Shown here: one piece after another, positions 24,638 to 41,200 of the stretch
Layout of the letters: the number at the start of each line of letters is the position of its first letter
Position numbering within the stretch: the stretch's first letter is position 1
NCBI GenBank assembly: GCA_003254905.1
Contig: QANU01095819.1
Span: 595,104-659,103, forward strand
Direction: 5' to 3'
DNA: 64,000 nucleotides
Origin: Nissolia schottii
Lineage: Eukaryota; Streptophyta; Magnoliopsida; Fabales; Fabaceae
Translations under genes and position numbers: made by a program
The notes under the pieces: model-generated
Told to the model about the DNA's origin: nothing
The model's database searches: none
Seen by the model: only the letters and a program-made list of their open reading frames with translations

Positions 24638-27600
24638 TCACCTTGGAACTGATAGACCCAGCTCTAAAAACAAACAAAACAAAGGCTCAATTAGTAACAT
24701 GGTTGAGAACAAAACTGAAAACATCAACAAAAAAACAAAACCAGAGCGCCAAAGACTGCTGAACATCAACCTTAAACAAGATAAATTCCTATTATAAGCA
24801 CAGTACATGTGACATTTGTACAAATTGCTTCAAAAACACGTTTACACACAAATTATGAAACGCCTATTATCTATGGCTCTCCAAACTCTTCAGACAGCAA
24901 CGACAAATGATCCCCACCTTAAGAACAGCATGCATGTCTCACGTCCCATCAATTCCATCTGGCGAATGTAGAAGTTATGTTATGATATAATACTTATTTA
25001 CTATAAAAGGATCACTGAATATATTATAAGGCAAATGTTCTCATCCAATAATCTGGTTGGCTGTCAAAAAGTCTCTGATTATTTATTCAACTTTCAACGC
25101 CCATTGCACTCCTAATTTCAATTTCTTTATATACCATTGCAAGTCGTTTCCTTAGAATTTCCTAATATATCCCACAAATAAACAATTGGTGGTAATTTTG
25201 GACCAATTGTTAAAGACATAAAAAGATGCTAAACCAGTCACTCCGCCCAGACTATCCGGTTGCCTGATTATTTTATAAAATTGAATATTGAATATTTAGT
25301 ATAAAACTGTGTTATCAAATATCCACTATAACAGCACTGTAGCGGAATAGCATAGCAGGTTTTGAGCATGCCAATATGCTATTTTACAGTGTTAACTGAC
25401 CACTATAGCAGAAATAGTGGCGCTATAGCAGAAAAAATAGCGAGTTTTGAGCAAAACGCTATTTTCACTATTCTACAATTGATAACACTGGTATAAAATT
25501 ACGGGTATGTTATTTATTAAGGGGAAGGTAGAGTATAAAATATTGAGGTACCGAATTGAACTTGCTACCAAAAGCTTCATATAATATTTGCTATCTTTAG
25601 AAAGCTTACAGAACTCCAAGATCACCCACCGTACCAGAATAATTATGCAGAACAAATAGATGGAAGAAACACAGTGACTATTGCATTGAGACATCAAACC
25701 GAAAGAGATCACTATTCACTAGAAATGCATCATCTAATGTTTCAATAGTTCATCATGTTTGCTGCTTGAATACCAAAGGAAAAACAGCGAAGATTTGGCG
25801 TTTTTTCAAAATGAAATTACCATACCACTGTCAAAAAACAATTCAATTACAGTGACAAGTACAATATTACTTAAAGCCTTAGCAAGAGAACATTAAGAAA
25901 AGAAAAGAAAAGAAAAAGAAATGAAAATTGACAATGATTCTAGACATATAAATTAACTTCACCAATTTCATTCCCCTTACTCTTTTACCTCCTATGTTCA
26001 TTTCCCAAACAAAAGAAAAGAGAAGGTTGTTATTCCAAAGGGCCATTCTCAGACTTACATATAAGGAGAAAACCCAGAGTGGAACATTTTTAAGATAAAA
26101 GAAAAGCTAGCTCTATTCTAAGATGATTGCTGAAGAGGATTATTAAATGTTGAAAGAACACTTAATTTTTTCATACTTGATAATGAAGCAGTAGGCCATA
26201 TTTGGCAGGTCCCGCAAATTCTGAATTAACTATGTGCCTGCAGGAACCAAATTTTACAGTTAGTTGATAACAGCACATTCACTAAGTACTCTCGGCCTTC
26301 AAATTGTTTCCATCTGAATCCATCCACAAAACCCACGTACCCAACTGACAATGCCCCCATTCTATAAACCATATCAGGCTGTCCAATACACTCTTAAATG
26401 TTGAAGATAATCTAGGGCAGACACAAACATTATACATGTCAAGATTGTGCTATAAACCAATAAGAGTATCCCCTAATTTGACTTAGCCTAGATGGTGAAA
26501 GAAAAAATTGAAAAAGCCAAAACCCAAAACCCAACGTAATTTTGTATTAACTCAGTGAATTTGTCCGTACAAAATGCAAGGAAAAAAAAAACAAAATAAA
26601 TTATGCTTTGAACAAATTAAGGAGAACAGATTAGGAAGGAACCAAAAGTAGGAAAGAAAAATCAACGAATAACAATGAATCATGTAAAGTTACCAATTTA
26701 GCCTCATTAAAAAAATGACTTACTAATTTAGGACAATGGTAACAAACTAAATGATTTTTTTTAAAAAAAAATCAAAATTCCCACAAATTGCCATGTAAGC
26801 AAATTGAGGTTGGGAATTGATCAAATTTATTATTATATATATGATAGGTCTGATTTACTTTGGGACTCTCTGATGGAATTGAATTCTTTTCCACATCTAT
26901 ATTTGTGTCACTATTTAGTTCCATATCAAGGAATTGAATTCCAATTCTTAAGTGAATTCAATTCATGATGTTCCAAACAAGCTATATATAACTCTATGCA
27001 TAACGTTTTTTGTATAAACCTCAAATAATGATCTTCCCTGTATTGAAATATTTATAGCTTGAGAGGTAAATACATGGATCAATTTTACTTCCCTGACATG
27101 GAATTTGAGGTTATCTTCGTTGCCAACTGCTTAGAAATTTATTAGAACTAGGTAAATACAGTGCAGAGATTTTTTAGAACCAGGTTGCCAACGGCTCCCC
27201 AAAAAATTTTGTCCAAGCATTTTCATAGATGTTTTAAATCTATACCATCTTCACTGGTGCATTCTCTATATTCCTTCTTAAGTAGCTACTATTAACTCAC
27301 CAATATCATCAAAAGATTTAAAACTTCATGGATTTAACACAAAGCAACAGTTCCGCTAAGCAAGGATATCACCGCGCTGGCCCCTTAATTAAACAAACCA
27401 ACAAGTGTTGCAACCAATATATTTTTTTCACCCACCTCAAAAGCTTAGCGTGTGTTTGGCGTAGCCCATTTTATGTTTGAAAACAGCTTACATTACACAC
27501 ACAAGAAAAATGACTTTCCCTAGCACTAAATCTGATCCAATATCCAAACATGTTGTCACTACTCAGTACAATTCAAACGTGGCAACAAAATAACAAAAAA

Positions 27601-28082
27601 ATTCCATAGAAAAAACTTCAATCTAAGAAAGAAGCAAGGAAGCCAGCGACTCACACTTCTGTGAAGAATTTTTTTGAGGGAAAAAGAAAGTATTAGAGGC
27701 CGGGAGAGGTGCAGCAGAGAGTACCCTGAGAAAGCGCTCGGCAGCTCCTCGATGTTGTGCTCAGGCACGCCGTCATCCTCGCTGCCGCAACCGCACTGTG
27801 CAGCGGCAACATCGACTGCACGCATCTCACTTCCGGGACAACCCTACAAAACCGGAACTTTTTAGGGTTAATTATATTTGGGAACGTAAAATTAACTTCG
27901 CAGTTGGATCAAGGGAAGGAGGAAAACCTGGTTAAGAAAGATCGGCGAAGAGGAGAAGATGTGGTGGCGGAGGTGGTGGTGGCGGGTTTGGAGAAAGGTG
28001 AAGAGCGAATGGTGGATTTAAATGCCGATTTTATGGACGGAATCGAAGCTCTTCGCGCGATTCTGCTGCAAGCGGAAGCCAT
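24638..28082 (-). CDS. NFD6-like small organellar protein (NUCLEAR FUSION DEFECTIVE 6 family), alternative C-termini
   Basis: Exon 1 is 28082-27928 (starts MASACSRIARRAS) and exon 2 begins at 27843. If exon 2 is read through, the stop is at 27693-27695, giving 101 aa ending GTLCCTSPGL. A GT donor at 27724-27723 lets exon 2 end at 27725 and splice onward. Cassette 24958-24918 then adds DGIDGT and a stop (97 aa), and terminal exon 24663-24638 adds ELGLSVPR and a stop (99 aa). All joins keep frame. Residues 1 to about 55 are Ser/Arg/Thr-rich, as in a mitochondrial or chloroplast transit peptide. The conserved core is QSMLPLHSAVAAARMTACLS followed by TTSRSCRALSQ. Arabidopsis NFD6 is needed for karyogamy, but the molecular role of the family is unknown. 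The ~2.8-kb intron between exon 2 and the distal exons holds a hAT MITE. Splice choices are predicted, not observed. Confidence 0.85.
25307..25490. mobile_element. hAT-type MITE, 184 bp, with 8-bp target duplication GTATAAAA, in NFD6-like intron
   Basis: Terminal inverted repeats CTGTGTTATC and GATAACACTG differ at one base. GTATAAAA is duplicated at 25299-25306 and 25491-25498. The interior folds back, with repeated GCTATAGCAG / CTATTTT..CACTAT words. There is no ORF. Confidence 0.8.
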
Positions 28083-28262
28083 TGATGAACGAGTAGAAAC
28101 CACAGCGCAGTGCAAATGCAGAAGGGGTTTAGGGTTTTGTGTTTTCTTGGCTTTTTTGCTCAAAGTGGTTGATTTTGCTTCGGGTCTTGTGGAGTGGGTT
28201 ATGGGCCTTCTAGTGGACTGGGCCTGTCCTGTTCTTCTTGGCCCAAGATTCCAATCAAACAC

Positions 28263-29381
28263 CGAGTAACATGGACCAAAGATTTGTTTAGTAAGTATGC
28301 TTTTGCCCCATTATTGCTAAGTTGGAACATGTGAGACTGACACAGTGTGACACTAAAACGATTACAAAGTTAATGGCTCTACTGTTGTGGTGCTTCTTTT
28401 TTTCAGTCACTGCCAAAGGGTGGGGAATGCCCATGGTGCTTTTAGTATGCCGCACCCTTTCCTTGCCCGGACAGTGGTTGGTTGACATTAAAATCAATAT
28501 CTTAGTAAAATTAAAACAACAAAATAAAAACGCAAAACTGTTTTTGTCTTAGTCAACATCTACATTTGGCTTCCAATTTTGTGATGCTATTGTGGTGCAA
28601 ACAGTTTTGACCCAAAACAAAAAACAGAAAGAAGAAAAACCAATCAGAAAATGTTACACAGTATATAGATTAGAAAGAAAAAAACTGTTTAATAGAAGGC
28701 TTTTTAGTATATCATACTTTAAAAATTACTTTTTATTATTTAGTTATGCTTTTCAGTGAATTATACTTTAAAAATTAGTTTTTATTATTTTTAGTTATGC
28801 TTATTTCTGTTCATATTTTCTGAAATTGTTCATGTTAGTTGGTCGATTATCAATTACATATACTTTCAGTGATTTTCAATCAAAATTTGTTAAATGATAA
28901 CCGCTAAAACGAATGTATGTCAGATTTTGTGAATATTTTGCTATCAAATCAACTAATTTAACAAAAAGGAAAGGCCCTACCATTAGTCCGTTACCACTTG
29001 CAACTCAAGTTGCAAATTTGAAACATCTCAAAATTTAGAACAATATTCTTGTGAAATGCTATTATATGAGAACAAACAACTCCTCCAGTGGAAATCGTGG
29101 ACTAAAATTGTCCGATATCTAAACGGGTGCTGAAGGCAAAAGCAACCGAAGGCAGACTTAACAAACATAAATCTACACTGTGTATCCATAGCCGATTAAC
29201 TAAGGTTCCAACGAATTTTAGTATTATACATAGCAAAGATGCAACGCATTATTCAACCCCTAACTAGAAGAGCCATTTGTACTGTCCAAGAATAAATAAA
29301 ATAGAAAGGCCAAAACCTAGACAAACTAAGAAACGAGGTAAAGAGAAATTAAGAAACCGGTGGAGAAAACAATGTGCAGTC
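28263..29381. other. Spacer between NFD6-like and bZIP genes
   Basis: Both neighbours are read on the minus strand. The left part should hold the NFD6-like promoter and the right part (from about 29100) the 3' UTR of the bZIP gene. A short imperfect duplication, ATCATACTTTAAAAATTACTTTTTATTATT, recurs with changes near 28713 and 28761. No gene was seen. Confidence 0.45.
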
Positions 29382-29549
29382 TCAACAATCCTTGGTCGTT
29401 GAAAGATTTACATCTGATGACGGGTTGTCTTTGGGGCCTGGAGAAGGTGTGGATGATCTAATTTTCAAGTCCCCTGATTGTTGATGCTGCAGTTCCTGCT
29501 GCTGCAGCAACTGCTGCATTTGTTGGTGCTGAAGCTGCTGAAATTGATG

Positions 29550-29581
<32 letters not shown>

Positions 29582-32327
29582 TCTGAGGATGAATTTGGAG
29601 CTGTTGAAACTGTTGTGCGGCTAAAAGAGTGTGCATGGCATGATTATTATTGGGATAGAATTGCTGGCCCCCTCCAAAAGAAGCAAAGTTCATCATAGGT
29701 CCTCCATTAGGTGGCATAGCTTGGCCAGTCAGTATCTTCAAATGCTGAATTTCCTCTTTCAACGCATCATTTAATGCTGCAAGGACAAAGTTTAATTAAT
29801 TCTCATCATACTGGAAGCAACAAGGTCAAGATGACTATCCACCTTGCATACTTGCATAATCAAAACAAAACCATAAAAATCAATTTTCCAGCAAGAGAGC
29901 ACTTTTCACATTTAACAGAAAACCAACCCAACAACAAAATTGTGCAGCCTAAATCACTAAACAACTGGTAGCAAGGAACTGAAGAGAGATCCTCAAACAG
30001 ACACGTGTTAACACAACAAATTGAAAAGTAATCGCTTTCTTTCCCTTTCAAAAGCTGTTTTAAACCCAAAGGATAATCCAAATGTACACAGGCATATGAA
30101 TTAGTCCAAGCGAAATGCTAACTAATGACATCATATCGGAGGGTGCAAGCCCAATATTACATACAAAGATCATATGGCTTAAAATGGTCTACCAACAACG
30201 ATTTATTCAAATTGAGGATTAGAAAGAGAAGCAATGAAGGATGCCGAGCACCAGCTTCTGAAACATCTTATAGCAACACAAGCTTACCATCTTGCAAGTG
30301 AACTTGTTGTTCCATGGTTTGCAGCCGCAACTTCAGCTCACTGTTCTCAGAATTAAGTCCATTTGTATCTCTCTGCTCATAATAGACCAAAATGAATAGG
30401 TTATGATCCTCCTATTAGCTTTTCAATAAGAAGGTGGTATGGTAATACTATAATAATACTCCATACAACATCTAAATAACATGCACAAAAGTCAACAAAA
30501 ACTACATAAGATGTAGATAATGCGCAAATGAAATACCTGCAAGAGAGTTAATTGTGCAGATAAAGATGTTGCTTCCGTTTGCAATGTCTGCACCTTCCTT
30601 TCAAGCTCAGCAATGTAACGCATCTTCCTCTCTTTTGACCTTGCAGCAGACTGCCTATTTGCCCAAATCCTGTTACACAATAAAAAAGCAGTACTTGTCA
30701 TTGTGGGAAGTTTTTTCCCCCCATTTTTAAAGAAACAAAAATAAATAAATAAAAACAAGCAGCCAAACACCCTCCGACCGAAAGATGGATAAACTACACC
30801 CTTGAAGAGGGCCATTCAATCCAAGCAATTTTCATCGACACCCTCCAAGAGGCAGTGTAGGCAGAGAATGTAAGACTGAAAAGGGAACACTTTGGAACAG
30901 AATAGCTATGCCCAAAGCCAAAACACAATTTTACAGAGTAACTAACTAGGTCAGCATGTCAAAAATAATGTCATTAAACAGCCAATTATAGTTATCGGCC
31001 AAAAAAAATTTTCACATGACCTCATCTTGTGCGACCTCTCATCATTGATTGAGAAAGGGACTTATACATGACATATGCAATAAAAGAATTAATGGTGGGA
31101 GATTACACATGGCAAGATCATTTGAGAAATTAACATGAGAGAATCCATTCCCAAGATCAGTGACAAAAAAAAATCACTTTTTTTTACTGAAAAAACTAGT
31201 TTTCTTATATTTCCATAATTTTAAAAAATACAGCTTTTAAGCATAAGTTAAATGAAACAGCTTATCAGAAAAATTTGTTTTCAGCTTTTTCAACTCTCTA
31301 GCAAAAATCAACTTTTTAATCACCATTCTTTTAAAATTCAAAACTAACGCACTCATATGCTTCAAATTAATGGGGTTCTGTCAGGTTAGTTAAATGTTGT
31401 GCATTATCAATGTATTCCATAGATGGTATGGTAAAATGATGTCACGAGCAGTTATATATCCAGGACCCTTGACACAAATAGACAGATCCCAAATTCAACA
31501 CTACGGAAACAACAATGCCTTGCGAAAACTTGTATAAGATAAAGTCAAAATTACTATGGCATAAAATCGCACATCAGCTCTCTTGTTGGCTCAGGCCTCT
31601 CAAAGCTAAAGATAATGACAAAACAAGAAAGACAGGTCCAGAAATGATACCTTTTTGCACGCTTGGGATCAATTAAGGCAAGTTCTGCAAGCTTGGCAGC
31701 TGACATTGCTTTTTTGGAATCAATTCCAGACATGTCTTCTGAACCAGAGACTAGCATCTCAGGCTTGATGGTTGTTGACCCATCCATGGATTGGCTGTGC
31801 TGGTGTCTAACTCTGGGCCGTTCATTAGTACCAACAACATGGTTCTCTGCAGAAGAGGTGGGGGCTCCAGATGCAGGTGCTGATGTTGGAGCTGAAGCTG
31901 ATGCTCCTGCAGCATTAGATGGCTCACCCATTTGAAATGCTGATGTAGCAGATGATGAATTGAATTTATCCATATCAAGGTACATCGACAGCAAGTCCTC
32001 CTCGGTGTCATCAGAGAACGATGGCCCATCAGCGCCTCCAACTACGCCAAGGTCACTGTCGAAGCTAATATCATCAGGAAGGGTGAGAATCTCCGAATGA
32101 GCTCGTCTATGACCTCTGTTCCTGGGGGGATTATCGGGCATTCTGCTAATATCATGACTAAATCCACTAGAGTCTGAGCTAGAACCCGGAACCAGTGGAG
32201 GGTAGGACGATGATGACGAGGGCTCGGATTTCACATTAAAGGAATTTCCAGGAGGTGAGTAAACCGAATAACGTCCTGACGGAGGCGGGAAGCCTCCACC
32301 GTGACCAAGAGGTTTGTCCTTATCCAT
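29382..32327 (-). CDS. Group I bZIP transcription factor (VIP1/RF2a-like), 4 exons
   Basis: Exons on the minus strand are 32327-31651, 30669-30537, 30372-30288 and 29776-29382. They total 1290 nt (429 aa) with GT-AG introns. The N-terminus [20 protein letters not shown] is Pro/Ser-rich. Next come a [19 protein letters not shown] block, whose RAHSE site resembles the phosphorylated or 14-3-3-binding site of VIP1-type bZIPs, and an acidic [17 protein letters not shown] segment. The basic region at about 220-245 reads [16 protein letters not shown]. It has Lys238 where most bZIPs have Arg (N-x7-K), a hallmark of group I. A long heptad zipper follows ([20 protein letters not shown]..). The C-terminus is Gln-rich with a run of ten Gln. 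The protein should bind DNA in the nucleus, and relatives shuttle in response to osmotic, mechanical or gibberellin signals. The exact orthologue was not determined. Confidence 0.94.
29551..29581. repeat. Coding (CAG)n trinucleotide repeat in bZIP exon 4
   Basis: A GCT/GCA run (CAG on the coding strand) gives ten consecutive Gln within a wider Gln-rich region, about 29480-29620. Its length is likely to vary between cultivars. Confidence 0.9.
30989..31146. mobile_element. Foldback MITE, same family as 18370-18527, in bZIP intron 1
   Basis: TTTTCACATGACCTCATCTT (31010 on) pairs imperfectly with the right arm ACACATGGCAAGATCATTTG. The centre ACTTATACATGACATATGCA and the right end ATGAGAGAATCC match the copy at 36087-36244. 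The left boundary is approximate. Confidence 0.65.
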
Positions 32328-32368
32328 GGAGATTCGTCAATCCTACAGAACTCTCTATTGCAATCTAG

Positions 32369-32603
32369 CTGCTAATCCAGTCCAATCACTCCAAAAACCC
32401 TAGTATATATAGCTGATTCCACGAAGAGGAAAGCCCTAAAATCAAAGGCAAACAAAAGCAAAACCTAAAAAAACAGAAACAAATCGATTTCTTAGCCGAA
32501 AACTCGAGTAACGATAAATTATGAGTAACAGGATTGACAACAAGCATCGTTACGTGGGGAATTCAAAAAGTAATCGATCGGGAAGGGAGTGAGAGACATT
32601 TAC
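32369..32603 (-). other. Probable intron in the 5' UTR of the bZIP gene
   Basis: On the minus strand, GCGCTAAG|GTAAATG (donor 32603-32602) and GGATTAGCAG|CTAG (acceptor ending 32369) lie upstream of the ATG at 32327. A GA-rich leader exon would extend to about 32800. Predicted from splice-site fit only. Confidence 0.45.
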
Positions 32604-32829
32604 CTTAGCGCAGATCAGTGGCGGAAGATCGGAGCACGGAGCCAGAAACGATGGAGGTCGAGATTCAGATAGGAAACCCTAGAAACCAGATGCGAATGGT
32701 TGAGAAACGGGAACCGGAAAGAGAGAGAAGAATTTGGAAATGGGAGAGAGAGAGAGAAAGTGTGAGATCTGAAAGAGAGAGGGAAGCTTCCAACTCAAGA
32801 CATCGATCGCCCATAACCATAACCATACA

Positions 32830-35197
32830 GCATACAGATATACCCTCCCCACCAATACTGCAATGATATTTATTTCTTTATTAATTAACGGAGACACACA
32901 GTCACACACCGTATGTATGAATATTATTGAGTGTTTTTATCTTAATATCGGGCGCGTTATTTGATTTTTATATAAATAAAATGTTTATTTTTTTTTTTTT
33001 TTATAGTTGCTCTTGCCTGTCCCTCCTTTTCATAGTTTAGACATAGCGGTGAACTAACTATTAAATCTCCATTTATCATCTTTTTTTCTTACTCATCATT
33101 CTCTCCTTATTTTAGTTATCAATAACTTTCCTCCTTCACTCAAAAAATAATGATATTGTATTTGTTATTCCCTCAACTTGATTTTTAATATAATCTCTAT
33201 TTGGTCCAACGATTTCTGTCATTGTTCTTACAAATCCCTCCAATAAGCTTATGGATGGAACGATTAATGACAAACATGAGAAACTACTTTACAATCTTAT
33301 TTATGTCAAAAATTAAATAGGACATTAAATAAAAGTCTAGCAACTAAACATGATATTTCTCCATATATTTTTTTTTAAAGGAGGTGTAACCCTCCTTTGG
33401 TCCAAATTGTATTTGGCCATTAAACAAACAAGTTCTTAAACATTTAGGAATTATTTCCTGAAGGTTTTAAAACGTTAAGTAGTTCTAAGTGGTCTCCAAA
33501 AGCTAAAGATGAATTCTTAAAACGAAATTACATATTCTCTTAACCCGTCACTATCTACCTTATGCTACTTATTCATTAGATCCCAATTTTTTTTTTCTTT
33601 CGTAACAACATTACATCCCATTAATTTCATTAGAAGGAAAAATACATATATATATATATATAATTAATTTAAGATTACTGTACTTAAGAGTACAAATTTC
33701 ATTTTATAAATGTTATAAATTTTATCGGTCAACATGCATTTACGTATTTGGCATGTGCTATATACATACTAGCTCACTATTCTGTTATCAATTTGATCTT
33801 TCTCCCATCAGAAATCCCCACCAGCCTTGTTCTTTTTTTTAGGTCCCCTTAGTAGGAAAATGTTTCTTCTACGCATTAAAATATGTCTACACTTTTTCAG
33901 TATTTTTATAATACATTGGGAGACTTATTTTATAAGATGCAGGCTGCATCATATGTTATGAGAGGTTAATAAAGGGTAAATATATTTTAATATGTATATC
34001 ATGGTGCCCTTCACAACACCTGTATATTTTGTCAAGAGAATTCCTCAGTCCTATATCATAGGCTAATTAAATACATAAAAATAATCAAAACCAAAGTAAA
34101 TGCAACTTGGCAGGTACAAATGTGTAAGAACCTTGAATGGAATTTTGATCGCTAGAAAATTTTCTGCCAACAGCTGTCATGGACACAGTTCACGATTAAG
34201 AAAAGGATTAACATCAAATCCATATCTGATAAGTATCTATACGAAATTTTAGTTTCATACCTCAAGCAGCATATAATCACGTGGATGTGAGGGTTATATG
34301 GAGAAAGGTTTCAATATTTTATACTACTCAACTTGCGACCCAGATAACATAATTTGTAACATTATCATAGAAAGTTACACAGTTTGCGTAGTTGACTCGC
34401 TTTTTAATAGAACATTATTTTTTTGCCATCGTTGCAAATTTTTTAACTGTTAAATTTCGTACCTCAATTCAACTGCCAGCTACTCCAACGACAATAACGT
34501 TGCTAATTCTGCAAGGAAATTAAATGTAACGCTATTCCCTTTTTCAAGCAATCTGGTACGAATTCAAGCATATAATGTTTGTCATCACGTGGTTGATCCC
34601 CTACCAACGTAACGATGCAATAGCTGATCATCATCGACGTACACGTAACGTGGTTAACCCATCTCTCGAGAGAGGAAGAAAGAATCATTCTTACCATTTT
34701 TATTTCTGTTGGGACAAGTAAAATCGTGTTCATTTTGTACCCATTGGGAATCCTATTCACAACCTTCTCAATTGAAATTTGAACTGTAATTTGTCAGTGA
34801 ACTAACCATTTACTACTAGGTGCTAAACCGAACATTAACCAACCTTGTATTAATGAGAAACCTCTTATTCCTTGGTCGAACCACCTAACAAATTCTTGGT
34901 CTCATTATAAAACCAAAATTACTATTTGTACAATACCGTACAATAAATACCTGCTACTAATCTTCATTCAAATATTGATACCCCTCGAGTGATAAATGAA
35001 CAATGGATTGCAATTATGCTAAAAAACATGTAGATGCTGACATGAGGGGAGTGAATGCTGCTCTTCCATGCATGCCAATTTTGAACCCCTTCATAGCATC
35101 AAGTATAATGTTATGCCACATGTGGATTCATTAACCTACTACTCTATACACAATTAAGTATCTTTAGGTTTTTAAATATTTTGAAAAAATAAATATT
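32830..35197. other. Intergenic region between bZIP promoter and glyoxalase II 3' end
   Basis: About 2.4 kb, AT-rich, holding the bZIP upstream region and the 3' flank of glyoxalase II. It includes a short TA microsatellite (about 33645-33662) and T runs near 32990. No gene, conserved ORF or bounded transposon was recognised. The 34503-34760 frame has no protein-like character. Confidence 0.45.
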
Positions 35198-38239
<3,042 letters not shown>

Positions 38240-41200
38240 CTATGTAATGTAGTGCTGTGTGTGTTACTTGTCACTCTCTCTCTCTCTCTCTCTCTCTTTA
38301 CTGTTTTGTTTGGTTGAAAACCAACTTGGATTTTGCTCCTCTTCCTTCCACCTTCATGCATTCATTCATTCATTCATTCGCTCATTTTCACTTTTATTTT
38401 TTATTTTTTATTTTTTTTGTGAGGTGGAGGCAACAGAATCCTTATACAACACCCAATTCAATTTAGATTTTTAATCCAAGTTTATGGTCACATGACCGCA
38501 CGGGTATTGTTAAGGTATTATTACACGTGTATAGCTAGTCCTAGTCTCAAATCTTTCCATTCCTTGTCATCGTCATAACCATCGCCCTTAAGAAATGATC
38601 AGAAATTTTGGTGTGGGAACAAATTTAATATCTCATGTTTAAATATATTTATAATAAAAATAATTTTTTAATCTCTAATCACAAGATCCTTTTTATACTT
38701 AATATATGAGATTAAATTATTAACTAAATACTTGAGAAATTTAGGTAATTACTAATTAGGTTAGACCTCATAATTAATTTTATCATTTTTATCTAAGATA
38801 CATTCTCTCACGATAGATGTCATTAATTTTATTATGAATGTGTAAACATGAAATGATAAATTTATGTCTATCTAAATTGTTTTTTTTTTTTAGAATCCCT
38901 CCTTTATAGTTTAATCTATATTTTATATATTTTCTAAGAGTTTAACTGTTATATAAGTATAAAAAAATTATATTATCATATAATTATGTATTATTATATT
39001 TGAGATTTTTGAAGTAGTGAACGTGAGATCATTTTTATTATGTAGTAATACACGATTGAATGATTGTAAAACAATTAAACTCAATTTTTTAAGGGACAAT
39101 TAAACTCATATTTTAATTACACAAAAGAAAAATATATATCTTTTCATGTATAGATAAATAATATTAGATTTTAGTGGTATAGAATAGAATGAGAGCAGAA
39201 AAAACATGAAAAAGATTATTTGATGGTATTATCTGTATATCACTTTTATAATTTGTTTCTTGCAGTTGTAGGTGTGTCTTTTGCAGCTTGTCTGCCTTTA
39301 TTTCATTTGAAAATCTTCCCCTTCAAACTAAATGAATAATGAAAGGATACATGCATGCTGCAGACAATTATTATTATTTATTCTTATTTCCATTTTTTTA
39401 TGGGATATTCTTAGGGCCATTTTATTAAAAAAAGGTTTTTGTGAAAGGTCATGATACAATATCATTGGTGCAAATTTAGACATTTAGTTAAGGCATTGTA
39501 AATGGATGTGTATAAGCAAGTTGGGTGTGTGAAAATGAAATTACATGGGGTGCCCAATCTGCCTGAAGTGTTGCACCACCGACTGCTTTATTTATTATGT
39601 GAATGAATGGTGGCCAAAGACAAGCATCTAATCCCCCACACCCAATTGTGATGGCTACATTACATGAAGAATTGACAGCTCAACCATAATTCAACTTTAA
39701 GAATTGTAGTTTTCATTCTTAATTTCCATTATGTTTTTGTATCATTCAGAATTTTACGAAAAGAATAGTGAAATCTGTTTTCTAATCTTACTATTTCATT
39801 AGTAGAATCTTATAAAACAAGAAATAAACTATAAACAGAAATTAAAAATAAAAATCAAACAAACTCGTACTACTTTGTTTCCTTTATCCTCTGTCCTTTT
39901 CTTCTCCGTTGCTAGTGTACCACTCATTTGACTTTGTTGTTGATCTTTCTCCAAATCTTTTCACCTTTTGATTAGAATATATGTGTAATGAATAAAGGGG
40001 TTGTATATTGTCACCATGTACGTAATTTTGGCTGTCTAGAGTGAGATCGAAGATATATAAAGGAATGAATGAAAAAGAAGAAAACAAAAGCGAGAGCCAC
40101 ATACATTTAGGGGAAACGCACGCTTTGCAATTGTAAGATTGTTGGTGATTGAGAAGAGTAAAATTAATGTGCACGTGGGGAAAATTTTATTACATCTTTC
40201 ACATGTGGTCTAATAATTGAAACAAAAAATCAAGGGAGTGAAGTCAAGACACTCTTATAGACGCCTCAAAATAATTGCATGTTCATGTCACATATTTAAT
40301 ACATATTTCGTAATATCATTAATTATTAATTTTTACTTTTTTATATAACTTTTAAACCTTCTAAATTTAAACTAATGATCAATAATGTTCGTATAATACA
40401 CATTAAATATATTCTAAGAAGATGGAAATATTTCTCATATATGGCTGGTGTCTGTCCATATCCACTACAGTTAGGCATAGTCAGTGAGTGAATGCACTTG
40501 AAACTTTGGGGGGGGGGGTCCTACATTTTTAGTACTACAACTCTCTCTCTCTCTCTCTGTCTCTCTTGAAAGATGGATGATGGCAAATGAAGATGATTGA
40601 CCCTTGTGCAATTATGCAGCAGACAACTTGCCACAATCATGGTTCTGTTATTGTTGCTCAGCTATGGTATCTTTCCATGCTTATCATCGCAAAAGGCTTG
40701 GTAGCATTATATGTATGGAATTGGATACTTGTAAAGAATTGTGAGATAGAAGATTTTGAGTACAACATGTCTAGAAAAAGGGCTTAAAGCATGGATCCAT
40801 TTTCTTGTTTACTTTTTCCCTTATCTATGTAACTATGTTTATAGAGTATAGTGCCACATTGCATTAATCTAGACTAGATTCATTCATGTAGATAGAAAAA
40901 ATAAAGCTTTTGAGTGACAGATATAAAGGTGAATGGCATACTTTTGTGTGTTCAATCATGATGATGGTCTGCAAACCAGTTTTCTGCTGTTGGGATGGTA
41001 GATTCTAGCCTTTTCTTCACTCCTCTATTAATAAGTTACGGCAACTTATTAAGTGAGTTTTACTAATTTTATCTAACCAACATACATCAAGAAAAAAAAT
41101 AAGTGTTATTTGTCCTCATTTTGTGTGAGACATCATCCTGACTCACCCATCATTCACTATTAGATAAGATTTAATAAGACGTACGTTCCATTAAAATCTC

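Noticed and set aside
26850-26990. Cluster of GGAATTGAATTC-like words in both orientations in the NFD6-like intron
   Set aside because: It may be a decayed MITE, but I could not find convincing ends or a target duplication.
27757-28269. 170-codon plus-strand frame
   Set aside because: It is antisense to the NFD6-like exons, which have conserved protein sequence and correct splice sites on the minus strand.
40587-40787. 66-codon frame after a CT microsatellite
   Set aside because: No recognisable domain, and its length is expected by chance. Kept only as a note in the intergenic entry.
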